From Dolomedes plantarius (lineage: Eukaryota > Arthropoda > Arachnida > Araneae > Dolomedidae): 64,000 bases of DNA. A model generated the notes under the pieces. The model did not search any database. It was not told where the DNA came from and saw nothing but the letters and a program-made list of their open reading frames with translations. Shown here in pieces: positions 27,480-36,647 of the stretch (its first letter is position 1; each line of letters starts with the position of its first letter). The stretch is taken from NCBI GenBank assembly GCA_907164885.2, contig OU015497.1:72773898-72837897 (forward strand). Direction: 5' to 3'. The position numbers were made by a program, and so were the translations under genes.

Positions 27480-28340
27480 CAGAATTGTAAGTAACTTGGA
27501 TCATATTAAAATTATTTGATGCATACGTTGACGCTTGTTCAAGAAAATTTTGATGATTAAGGGAATTCTCAACTTATTGATGATTTAAGAAAACTGAAAG
27601 ATATTTCAACGTTCTTTTGATGCAAGAATTTAATTGATGCTAAATTCACTTTTGATGGTCTTTGACGTTGAATTTATCACTTCTGTTTTCTTGAAGAGAA
27701 TTCTATTTCGATGAAATTATTTGATGATTTGATGAAAATTTCGACATTTAACTTGAAGAATCTTGTTTCCTTGAACAAACCACAACATAATATATATTTT
27801 GAAAGATCGCGAATTGAATACTTTTGAAGATTATTATATTATTATTTTGATGCATAATTTTGACGAAGCGAATGTTTATTTGATGACAACTTTGCTTATT
27901 TGATGCGCTTTGATGTTGAACTTAATTCTGCTGTTTTCTTGCGAGAATATTTTTTATTTTGCAGAATGCTTTGATGCTTTCGATTTCACAATTTTGATAC
28001 TTTCGATTTCCCAATTTTGATGCTTTTAACATTAGAACTTTAACTATTATTTTGATGCTGCATTTACATCCTCTATTTTCTTCAACAGTGATTTATTTTG
28101 AAGATTAATTTGATGAATATTTTGCTGAAGTAATATCTAACTTGATACATATCTAAATTTACGTCATCTGTTTTCTTCAACCAGAGAAATTATTTTGAAG
28201 AACTTATTATTTGATATTTGATGCTTATTTTAGTTCATAATTTTGTTTTCTTGAACAAAACCTGTTTTAAAGATTACTTATTTTGATGCATATTTTGAGA
28301 ATCAATATTTTATTATTGAATTGGTATTTGAGGAAATTTC
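27480..28340 (+). repeat. Degenerate repeats in the gypsy 5' leader
   Basis: TTGATG or TCGATG occurs about nineteen times. A longer degenerate module containing TGTTTTCTTGAA/TGTTTTCTTCAA followed by TTTTGAAGA and TTTGATG recurs about five times at 110-150-bp spacing. Many of the motifs contain an ATG, so the leader is full of short upstream frames ahead of the gag-pol start. Confidence 0.75.
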
Positions 28341-28451
28341 GATTTGAAATTTTATTTTTGAATTTGAGTACCTACGTATTATAAGTATTGATTTTGGTTT
28401 TGAATATTTGTATATTTGTGTACTATAATTGTTTGAACCTAGTATATAGTT

Positions 28452-31400
28452 ATGGCTACTCTCAACGATTACCCCAATATTGCAAAATCATTAAAAATTG
28501 GTGGTACGAATCAAATAAAGGTTCTACATCGTTTAATTTTTGGTACAGACGGCGACAGACAAAATCGTACCAGATTACGTAAATTTACAGGTTTTAAACA
28601 GCCATTCGTGTTGGAAGCAACGAAACAGAAAGTACTTAAAGAGTTTTCACTTAAAGACTTGATTTCTATTTGTAATCTACTTCATTTAGAATTTTCAACT
28701 GACCCAGACAAATGTGCCAATACCATTCTTATGAGTCTTAGTGATTTATCGTTATTAAAAGCAGAATTTTCTGATCTTTCGGAATGCGAAGTGAATGATG
28801 ACTCACTTCCGGATGCACGTTCATCCCAAACTAACAGCGTTATAGAGGAAAATAGATCTCCCTTTTCCCCCACCATTGACGCAAAAGAATCTTCGAATAA
28901 GCAAAATACACACATTTCCGTTGGTGAATCAGATCAAAATTCATTGCCTTCAGTTGAAACTGCGAATCTCTCTTTCCAGTTGTTTAGTCTGAAAGACGTT
29001 GTTGATTTAATAAAACCTTTCTCGTCTCGTGATAATTACAGTGTTGAGAATTTTATATCTGACGTTGAAGAACTTTTTTGTTTATATCAGATAAACAATC
29101 CAATTCACCAAATTACTTTTGTTAGAAAATGTTTAACTGGTCCCGCTCAAACTTTAATTAGGTCTATTCGTGGAATTACAAATTGGGAACAATTGAAGCA
29201 CCATTTATTAGACGAATTTTCGGACAAAATTAACGGTATTCAGTTACATAAATTAATGGAATCTCGACGTATGAAACCGTTTGAAACCCTACAAGAATAT
29301 TTCTTAGCTATGAGATATTTGGCACACAAAGGTTCTCTCGATGACTCCTCTCTGTTTGAGTATGTCATAAACGGAATTCCTGATTCAACAAACAATAAAG
29401 TTATTCTTTACGGTTGTAAATCCGTCCCTGAATTTAAGGAAAAGTTGAAAATTTATGAACAAATCTTTAACAGATCACAAAATTTCAGACAAAATAATCA
29501 GAAAAAAATTGATGCTTCCTACCTCAATGTGAAAGTCGATAATACACGTAGCCCAAATACACAGCCAGTATGTTTTTCCTGTGGCTTGAGAGGTCACAAA
29601 AGCAACCAATGTTTGAATAAGTCACATGGTAAACAATGCTACGGATGTAAAAGTTTTGGTCATGTTCATGCTAATTGCCCTAAAAGTTATCGAAATTCTA
29701 AACCAAAACCTGATTCTCAAAAACCTATTTCTGATAAAACTGTAAATGCACTTTCTCCTGAAACTTCATCGAAAAATCCCATGCATGTTGACATTCAACT
29801 TGCAGGAATTCAATTGACAGCACTCTGTGACACTGGGTCACAGGCAACCCTCATCAATGAGAAAACCTATCGAAGAATTGGTTCGCCACCATTGCAGCCC
29901 ACCAACATTCCCTTTTCAGGAATTGGCAAAAACCAAGTTCACAGCATCGGATTCTTTCAGGATTCCATCGAAATTCAAACCATTACTTTACCTGCTAAAA
30001 TACATGTTCTAGAGGATGACTTGATTCCTTTTGATGTGATTATCGGAATCGACTTTTTGCAGCAAACCCAATTTACATTTGATGAAGACGGTATTCGTTT
30101 TACTCTTGATAATAACATCTTCGTTAATATTGCTAATATTCCTGATGACGAAGCTTTCCCATTTGATCTTGCACACATTTTGAATTCTGAAATTCGTGAG
30201 GAAGTTCAAAATATCGTTACTTCCTACAAACCCCATAAAGTTCAAGACACTGAAATTAAAAGGACTATTTTATTACAAGATGAAATCCCCGTAAATCAAC
30301 GTTCTCGACGACTCCCTTTTGCGGAACAGAAAATTGTAGAAAAACAAATTCAAGATCAGGGCCAAATATGCATGTCTGAAAAACCTCTAACATCTACTCA
30401 AGATAAGATTTCTAGGGTAGAGAAAATGGATAATCCAATTGATTTTGAACGTGATGATGATGATGATGATGCCAATGATTTAGATTTGTTTCATGATAAT
30501 GATGATGGAAAATATTTAGATGATGCTGATGCCAGTGATTTAGATTTGCTTCATGATAACGATGATGATAATGCTTTTGATATTGGAACTATCAAAGCAA
30601 CTCTTGAACCAAAAATATTTGATGCCGATGATGATGCCCTTGAGAATGAATCCGTCAAAAGTGAAAAGGTTGAACCAAAATTTCAAGTTATTGAAGCTCC
30701 CAAACCCCCTGAACAAATAGCAGCTTTTCAACAACAGAAAAACATTCTTTCACAAAACCCAGTTCTTCATGTTTTTCAACAGGGATACCCATTAGAACTC
30801 CACACTGATGCCAGCTCCTTAGGTTTTGGCGCTGTGCTCTTGCAACAATCCGATGATGGACAGTTTCATCCTATTCATTATTTTAGCCGTAAAACTACAG
30901 TTCAACAAGAAAAATATCATAGTTATGAACTGGAAGTTCTTGCCGTTATTGAAGCGCTAAAAAAATTTCGAAACTACTTGTTGGGAACAAAATTTAAAAT
31001 TATCACCGATTGTGATGCTTTCCAAAAAACGATGCACAAAAAAGACCTACCAGCTAAAATTGCTCGATGGGCATTGATGTTAGAAGACTTTGATTATGAA
31101 GTTTGTCATCGACCCGGTAGACAGATGAAACATGTTGATGCTTTAAGTCGTAACCCCATTCTTGTAATTACCTCAAATGATATCACTCAAAAGGTGAAAA
31201 ATGCCCAAGACCAGGATGAATTTATATCTCAAATTAAATCTATGCTTGAATCTACACCTTCTGATGAATTTTTTGTTAAAAACGGAATTCTTTATAAACT
31301 TCATCAGGATGCCGAACTTTTAGTAGTACCACAAATGATGCAGAAAGAAATAGTGCTAAACGCCCATTCACAAGGTCATTTTGCTTCACAAAAAACCGAA

Positions 31401-32378
31401 TTAATTGTTTCTCGTGAATTTTTCATTCCTCAACTTAAGAAATTAGTTCAAGAAATTATTTCGAACTGTATTCCTTGCATTTTGTCCTCGCGAAAATCTG
31501 GAAAACAAGAAGGATACCTTCACCCCATTCCAAAAGGTGATGCACCCCTTGAATGTTACCATTGCGACTTTTTAGGACCTTTACCATCGACAAAAAAATG
31601 TTATAAGTATCTTTTTACAGTAGTTGATGCCTTTTCCAAATTTGTATGGATCTATCCCGTGAAGTCCACCTCTACGAAAGATGCCTTAGACAAATTATCC
31701 TTGCAACAAACTACATTTGGCAACCCTTCAAAAATCATTACTGACAAAGGTAGCGCATTCACATCTTCAGAATTTCAAAGTTACTGCCAGGAACAGTCAA
31801 TTGAACACATTTCAATAGCAACAGGTGTGCCACGTGGCAACGGTCAGGTTGAGCGTGTTCATGGCACAATTATTCCCGTTTTAACTAAGTTAGCTCTAGA
31901 TGAACCTGACAAATGGTTTAAATATGTCCCAAGATTGCAACGTATCTTAAATAGTACCACCACACGCAGTACAAAATTCACACCCTTTCAACTTTTAATT
32001 GGTGTTAAAATGAAACAACAAGAGGATCTACAGATTAAAAATCTTCTTGACGAGGAACACCACCAAAGAATTCTTGATGACAAAGAAGCGTTACGTATCG
32101 AAGCTAAACGAAATATCCTCCGTTTACAGGAAGAAAACATACGACAATATAACAAACGGCGTAAACCGGCTTGTAAATACAAGATCGGTGACAAAGTGGC
32201 AATACAACGAACTCAATTTGGAACCGGATTAAAGCTCCGACCAAAGTTCTTCGGACCATATGAGATCACGAACATCAACCCCAACGATCGTTACGAAGTT
32301 CGAAAGTTAGGACATCACGATGGTCCAACCATAACATCAACTGCAGCGGACAAAATGAAACAGTGGTGCAGAAACTGA
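28452..32378 (+). CDS. gag-pol: Gag-pol polyprotein lacking the reverse-transcriptase core
   Basis: A single uninterrupted 1308-codon frame starting MATLNDYPNI. Gag: capsid-like region about residues 170-345; two CCHC zinc knuckles at 374-387 (CFSCGLRGHKSNQC) and 396-409 (CYGCKSFGHVHANC). Protease: DTG at 460-462 with the partner motif VIIGIDFL near 529-536. The RT domain begins normally (RSRRLPFAEQKIVEKQI, about 617-633) but fingers and palm are missing. Instead residues about 635-745 are acidic, with two 20-residue Asp-rich repeats (673 and 693). RNase H follows: D786, E826/828, D853, D896. Integrase: HHCC zinc finger (H972, H976, C1006, C1009), then D1098 and E1134 spaced DD35E, with D1039 first. 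A GPY/F module ends the protein (GPY at 1268-1270). The KYLDD at 687-691 lies in the Asp repeat and is not an RT active site. No stop or frameshift is present. Confidence 0.93.
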   Translation: MATLNDYPNIAKSLKIGGTNQIKVLHRLIFGTDGDRQNRTRLRKFTGFKQPFVLEATKQKVLKEFSLKDLISICNLLHLEFSTDPDKCANTILMSLSDLSLLKAEFSDLSECEVNDDSLPDARSSQTNSVIEENRSPFSPTIDAKESSNKQNTHISVGESDQNSLPSVETANLSFQLFSLKDVVDLIKPFSSRDNYSVENFISDVEELFCLYQINNPIHQITFVRKCLTGPAQTLIRSIRGITNWEQLKHHLLDEFSDKINGIQLHKLMESRRMKPFETLQEYFLAMRYLAHKGSLDDSSLFEYVINGIPDSTNNKVILYGCKSVPEFKEKLKIYEQIFNRSQNFRQNNQKKIDASYLNVKVDNTRSPNTQPVCFSCGLRGHKSNQCLNKSHGKQCYGCKSFGHVHANCPKSYRNSKPKPDSQKPISDKTVNALSPETSSKNPMHVDIQLAGIQLTALCDTGSQATLINEKTYRRIGSPPLQPTNIPFSGIGKNQVHSIGFFQDSIEIQTITLPAKIHVLEDDLIPFDVIIGIDFLQQTQFTFDEDGIRFTLDNNIFVNIANIPDDEAFPFDLAHILNSEIREEVQNIVTSYKPHKVQDTEIKRTILLQDEIPVNQRSRRLPFAEQKIVEKQIQDQGQICMSEKPLTSTQDKISRVEKMDNPIDFERDDDDDDANDLDLFHDNDDGKYLDDADASDLDLLHDNDDDNAFDIGTIKATLEPKIFDADDDALENESVKSEKVEPKFQVIEAPKPPEQIAAFQQQKNILSQNPVLHVFQQGYPLELHTDASSLGFGAVLLQQSDDGQFHPIHYFSRKTTVQQEKYHSYELEVLAVIEALKKFRNYLLGTKFKIITDCDAFQKTMHKKDLPAKIARWALMLEDFDYEVCHRPGRQMKHVDALSRNPILVITSNDITQKVKNAQDQDEFISQIKSMLESTPSDEFFVKNGILYKLHQDAELLVVPQMMQKEIVLNAHSQGHFASQKTELIVSREFFIPQLKKLVQEIISNCIPCILSSRKSGKQEGYLHPIPKGDAPLECYHCDFLGPLPSTKKCYKYLFTVVDAFSKFVWIYPVKSTSTKDALDKLSLQQTTFGNPSKIITDKGSAFTSSEFQSYCQEQSIEHISIATGVPRGNGQVERVHGTIIPVLTKLALDEPDKWFKYVPRLQRILNSTTTRSTKFTPFQLLIGVKMKQQEDLQIKNLLDEEHHQRILDDKEALRIEAKRNILRLQEENIRQYNKRRKPACKYKIGDKVAIQRTQFGTGLKLRPKFFGPYEITNINPNDRYEVRKLGHHDGPTITSTAADKMKQWCRN
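30350..30730 (+). other. Acidic Asp-rich replacement segment within pol
   Basis: This in-frame stretch occupies the place of the RT catalytic domain. It contains (GAT)n runs and two 60-bp repeats encoding DANDLDLFHDNDD and DASDLDLLHDNDD. Its origin is unknown: simple-repeat expansion or captured sequence both fit. The joins to protease/RT start and to the RT connection/RNase H start are in frame. Confidence 0.8.
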
Positions 32379-32510
32379 ACACCAATACCACTGTGTTGAA
32401 CACTGCTTGATTTTTTGAAATATTTTTCCTTTTTCTGCTCTTTTTTTTTTATCTTTTCAGAATTATTGTTGACAACCCAGCCGCGGACGTCTGGAAAGTC
32501 AGAACGGCCG
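32379..32510 (+). other. 3' untranslated region of the gypsy element
   Basis: Contains a strong pyrimidine tract ending TTTTATCTTTTCAG at 32460, which looks like a splice acceptor. The bases directly before the LTR (CAGAACGGCCG) are not a purine tract, so the usual polypurine primer for second-strand synthesis is not obvious. Confidence 0.6.
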
Positions 32511-32808
32511 TGTGAGAATGAGTATGGCAACACAACTGAACTATTACTACAACTTCCACTCCTACTACTTCGGCGCGAAGGACTTGGCACGCAAACAGAG
32601 TGATAGACTAGTGACATTACGAAGCGGATGTGTCGCTCCGCAGGCTTGCCGTTTTGAGTCAAATAGCTATGTTAATGCTTTGTTTTTTCTTAATTTCATA
32701 CTAAGTGTTAGTCCTGTCTTGTAAACATCGTCTAGTTTAATTAAATGTTCAAAATGATTAAGTCTAATGATTCACTTCTAAAGGAAGGAGTACTAACTCC
32801 TTCCTACA
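32511..32808 (+). repeat. 3' LTR of the gypsy element
   Basis: 298 bp, apparently identical to 26975-27272, and followed by the TAAA target duplicate at 32809-32812. Confidence 0.95.
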
Positions 32809-32812
32809 TAAA

Positions 32813-33668
32813 TAAATGGTGCCATTTATTGTAGACTTATTGTCAATTTCAAGAAGCTATGATATCTAATGTCTTTGGTGTGACTGCGTAAACGACTGAG
32901 TAATATTTTGACAAAAGTATACACCCAAACACTGCATTATTTAGAAATGTGCTCATGTATTGTATAATAGGTCTCCACAAATTACTTCAAAATATTTATA
33001 TTGTTTCTTGAAGGCATTAGTCAAATTCATGCTGTTATTGACTCGTGAATAGAATGTTCGAATGTGTGATAAGAAATAAGTATGCATTGATTAAAATGAT
33101 GGATGTTATTCATAATTCAAATATAAATTTTGGGTAATTTGATGCGAAATTCATAATATTTCGAGAAAAGGAAAGTCTCGAGAAAAATTTGGAAGCTAGG
33201 GAACTTCTAGATTAAAGACATTGAGGTAAATCCTCATCTTCCTATAAAATAAAGATTTTCTCAACTATCTTTTGGAAACAGGGATTAAAAGTTTTATTTA
33301 GGTCTTCTAATGAGAGCTAATTATACAATTTTATAGCAAATCTCTTCAAAACGCATAGCAATGCCATAAATTCGTATGACATCCCTGTGGTCACATTGGT
33401 AATTATCATACTTATTTCATCATTTGGGAGTTTTCAAAGGAATTACGTGATTTCCAGACCTTATTTCCGTGCAAGTGACCTGTTTATTCCCAATACGATT
33501 TTATTTCTGAATCTGTGTTTGTTTTAGGAATAAAGTATCTGTGTAGTTTGTGGAGTGTAATAGTATGATCATGGGATGGTTTGATGACTTGAACGAAGTT
33601 AAGTGCTATGTTTTTGATTCTGGTACTGTAAATTTACAGGCAGTGATTCACTGTGAAATCTGATACCA
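32813..33668. other. Unassigned AT-rich DNA
   Basis: No supported gene or element. Confidence 0.5.
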
Positions 33669-34483
33669 TAGTAAACTTCCTCTAATCCGACACATTCGGA
33701 ACTTGAGGCATGCCGGATTACGAAAATTTCCGGATTACAGGAAGAATATCGGGAAAAACGTGAATTAAACGAAAAAGGACAGTAAAACATGTTTTTTATT
33801 ATTTAAACAGCTTAAGTAGAATAAAAAATTACATAATAAGGTAAAAAACTGACTGTGAAACAAAATAGTGCCCTGTAGGCTTACAAAAAATTTAATTCGA
33901 AGTTGAGCAAGACGGTAGACGAAGCCCGTGGGATTGTTCTTCTTGTAGAAGCCATCTTAAACAAATCTCGAATATCGATTTACTTTTTAGTCTTCGCTCT
34001 TCGTTTTCATATGATGTGGAGCTTCATAATTTCAGCATCATTGAACGAACTGTTGCATTCAGAAAACTTGATAAAAGTATTCAATGCATCAGCTGCTTGA
34101 TTCAAAGTGATGTTGTTTGACTCGTCTGCATCATCTTCATCTCAATCCACGTCTTTGGGGCTGTTGGACTGATAATATTCTTATGATCACCTCAACTGTC
34201 AAAATTTCCTCTGTCAGCTCATCAAAAACTGCTTCAACCCACTATCTTCTTTCTTCCCGATTCAGCTGTGACATGGGGTCTAAAGGCAAATCACCTAAAA
34301 CAACTTCTAGTTCATCATCAACTGTATTGCTCTCAATAACTTCGACATTCCGATCCCAAACAAACTTGAACAAAGCATGACTGATGTTTTGCGATCGATA
34401 TAAATAATTATTTTTTTTAGAAAGTCGTGCCGGATAATCCAGCTTGCCGGACCGTAGGATGCTGGGTTAGGGGAAGTTTACTG
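33669..34483 (-). mobile_element. Second Tigger/pogo-like element, deleted and decayed
   Basis: About 815 bp. Inverted ends TAGTAAACTTCCTCTAATCC and the complement of CAGTAAACTTCCCCTAACCC, with TA on the right and CA (probably decayed TA) on the left. The ends differ from the Tigger at 217-2671, so it is a separate family. Only the C-terminal part of the transposase remains. Confidence 0.75.
33979..34380 (-). pseudogene. Tigger-like transposase C-terminal remnant
   Basis: On the minus strand an acidic stretch (DEDDADESNNITLNQAADAL) leads into NTFIKFSECNSSFNDAEIM and a basic end KRRAKTKK before a stop, the layout of Tigger tails. Stops and shifts break it upstream; the region up to 34380 reads in another frame as an acidic segment of the same tail. 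The catalytic and DNA-binding domains are absent. Confidence 0.6.
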
Positions 34484-34560
34484 TATTACTTCCAGTGTAA
34501 TTATTCCAGTATATTATTTCCAGTATATTACTTCCAGTGTATTACTTCCAGTGTAAGTAT
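34484..34560 (+). repeat. Minisatellite, unit about 16-18 bp
   Basis: Four to five copies of a unit like GTATTACTTCCAGT abut the right end of the Tigger relic. Confidence 0.85.
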
Positions 34561-34761
34561 TAGTTCCAAAAAGCCTTTAATAGAGACTTCTAAGAAACAA
34601 TATCTGCTATAAAATATGAGATAAAATGGATGACGAACGAACAGATCATGATATTAGGATCTAAGTATTTATACACCTTTTATTTGAGTTTAAAATTACA
34701 CCTTATGAGCGAATATGAGGACATTGTTTAGGGGTTTAAGGGGATACACATCTATGTAGAG

Positions 34762-35342
34762 CAGTAATACTCAACCTTTTTTTCGTCACGGTACACTTTC
34801 AATAATTTAAAAATTTGGCGCCGCACTAACAATAAGATAAATTTAAAAGGATTTTACATAAATAACTTATTGATGTACCTATAATATAATTGGAAAAGTA
34901 GCATATATATTTAGCACTTTCGTTTTAAAGGTATAAAATCATTAAATAATACATAACGAAGAAATTGTTATTTTAAATGCTAGAATGAGTCTATAAATAT
35001 GATAGTTCAATAATATATTTTTCTGATCCTATAGTATCTAACATATTTATTTAGGAAGGATACAGAAAAATACACGAAAAGAATAATGAAATAAAAAAAA
35101 TACGATGAAAATTTACAAATTAATTTGTGAACATTTTTCTCGAAATTCTTAAATTCTGCTGTGTGGACTAAATATGCACGTGCAAAAACTGAGATAGAAA
35201 GTAAACATTTTATAGACATATAAAGTAAACTGATTGAACTACTTGTCGGATGTCGCTTATGTGAGTGTATTCGCAGTGGCGGCACACTTCAAGAATCTTG
35301 CCGCACACTAAAGTGCCGCGGCACAGTGGTTGAGAATCACTG
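34762..35342. mobile_element. hAT-family non-autonomous element
   Basis: 581 bp with ends CAGTAATACTCAACC and the complement of CAGTGATTCTCAACC, flanked by a perfect 8-bp duplication ATGTAGAG (34754-34761 and 35343-35350). Ends and duplication length are diagnostic of hAT (Charlie-like). It contains GGCGCCGCAC / GTGCCGCGGCAC subterminal stretches. No transposase frame. Confidence 0.93.
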
Positions 35343-35570
35343 ATGTAGAGAGTAGAAATCTCAGGTTTCGATTTCAACGTTAAAAAAATTGCCTTTTAAT
35401 TGCCAACATTGAAATGGCTGTTTTGGTGCAAAATTTCGAATTTTTATTCTCGATTTCTAAGACCAATCTTTTTTGATTCTGATACTGCTTGATTTTATTC
35501 TTACGATAATTGGATGAGAATTTATGACCAACTAGCTGACCCGGCAATGCTTTACTATTGCTAGATTTGA

Positions 35571-35571
<1 letters not shown>

Positions 35572-35653
<82 letters not shown>
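35572..35653. repeat. (TA)n(GA)n compound microsatellite
   Basis: About 55 bp of TA followed by about 26 bp of GA, inside the Helitron remnant. Confidence 0.93.
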
Positions 35654-35783
35654 TTGATTGGAAGGACAAAATTTAAAGTTTGATATTAATTATTGTATTT
35701 GGTTAAAATTAGATATTTACATAAACATTATTATTTTTAATTGTAATAAATTGTAATTACCATTTTATTCAATTTTACGTTCA

Positions 35784-36090
35784 TTACAATGCTCTTGGAT
35801 GTACAGTGTTTTTGGTGATTCCATTTGGCATACATACAAACAAATCCCTTGGTTTTCCTACAACGGAACATGCAATGCATAATTGTCCATGAGAAAAACA
35901 TGCTCCAAATTCAATCCAAATACTTGCAATGATTGACCTTGTGATTTGTTTATCGTTATTTCAAAAGCCAGTTGAATTGGAAATTTCAATGGTTTGAATT
36001 CGAATGGCAAATCTGTTGGTATCATTGTTATACGTGGTATTAGCACATCCTCTCCTTTGAATTTGCCAATTAAAATTGTTGCTTCAATTA
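35784..36090 (-). pseudogene. Helitron PIF1-like helicase, C-terminal fragment
   Basis: Minus-strand reading gives EATILIGKFKGEDVLIPR, then TMIPTDLPFEF, FPIQLAF and the conserved TINKSQGQSL motif of superfamily 1B helicases, which unwinds DNA during rolling-circle transposition. After GLNLEH a frameshift near 35880 is needed to continue as GKPRDLFVCMPNGITKNTV and reach a stop at 35784. The Rep endonuclease and most of the helicase are gone. Confidence 0.82.
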
Positions 36091-36290
36091 CATTGTTTTA
36101 TAATCTTTTGAAAATATTTTTAACTTTCTTCTACTGGTCAGATCGAGGACTTCAATAGCTTTAAACCTTCTCGGTACAACACAGACCACTTTTCAAAAAA
36201 CCGCGTCCAAATCGGTCCAGTAGTTTTTTAGTCTATAGAGGACACACATACGAACATTGCCTTATATATATATATATATATATAAATATA

Positions 36291-36647
36291 ATGCAGTGAA
36301 AGCGATATTAAAAGACTGGAAGTAGCATCTTTAATCACATTTTCTAGAAAACTCATTTTTCAGTTGTAAACGAGAAAGCTAATAATTTAAAAGGTTTTCA
36401 ATATACTTCAATGAAATCTTCTACTAGTGGTTTACATACTACTAACTACATTTTTATCTAAAAGCTAAGTTATATATGTTATTTTAGTCATTCTACAGGC
36501 ACCTGCACTTATAAAAAGATAACTGAAAAAAATATCGGTGTTTTTTCACTTTTTATAATTCAGTGATTTTTAGAAATATTGTAAAATGTTTACTTTAGGA
36601 CACAGAAAAGTGCCACAGAAGTATATTATATAAAGAAAATTAAAATA
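36291..36647. other. Unassigned AT-rich DNA
   Basis: Nothing recognisable. Confidence 0.5.

Larger units (their letters stand above)
26975..32808 (+). mobile_element. Ty3/gypsy LTR retrotransposon, complete ends, RT core missing
   Basis: A 5834-bp element with two 298-bp LTRs that I cannot tell apart by eye, starting TGTGAG and ending CCTACA. It is flanked by TAAA on both sides, a 4-bp target duplication. Order: LTR, primer-binding site, about 1.15-kb leader rich in TTGATG repeats, one gag-pol frame of 1308 codons, short 3' region, LTR. The order protease-RNase H-integrase places it in Ty3/gypsy (Metaviridae-type) elements. Near-identical LTRs mean recent insertion. There is no env-like frame. 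The RT palm and fingers are absent from pol, so it should depend on enzymes from a relative. Confidence 0.95.
35532..36290 (-). mobile_element. Helitron remnant with helicase 3' end
   Basis: On the minus strand it begins in (TA)n followed by AAGGCAATGTTCGTATGTG and the common arthropod Helitron leader CTACTGGACCGATTTGG. It ends CCGGGTCAGCTAG followed by T. Between these lies the C-terminal part of the PIF1-like helicase, so the central body of a normally 5-kb or larger element has been deleted. A (TA)n(GA)n tract at 35572-35653 interrupts the 3' part. Confidence 0.8.

Noticed and set aside
30475..30560. YLDD in the gag-pol frame as a reverse-transcriptase active site
   Set aside because: It lies inside an Asp-rich repeat with none of the surrounding RT motifs, and the repeat alone explains the Asp pairs.
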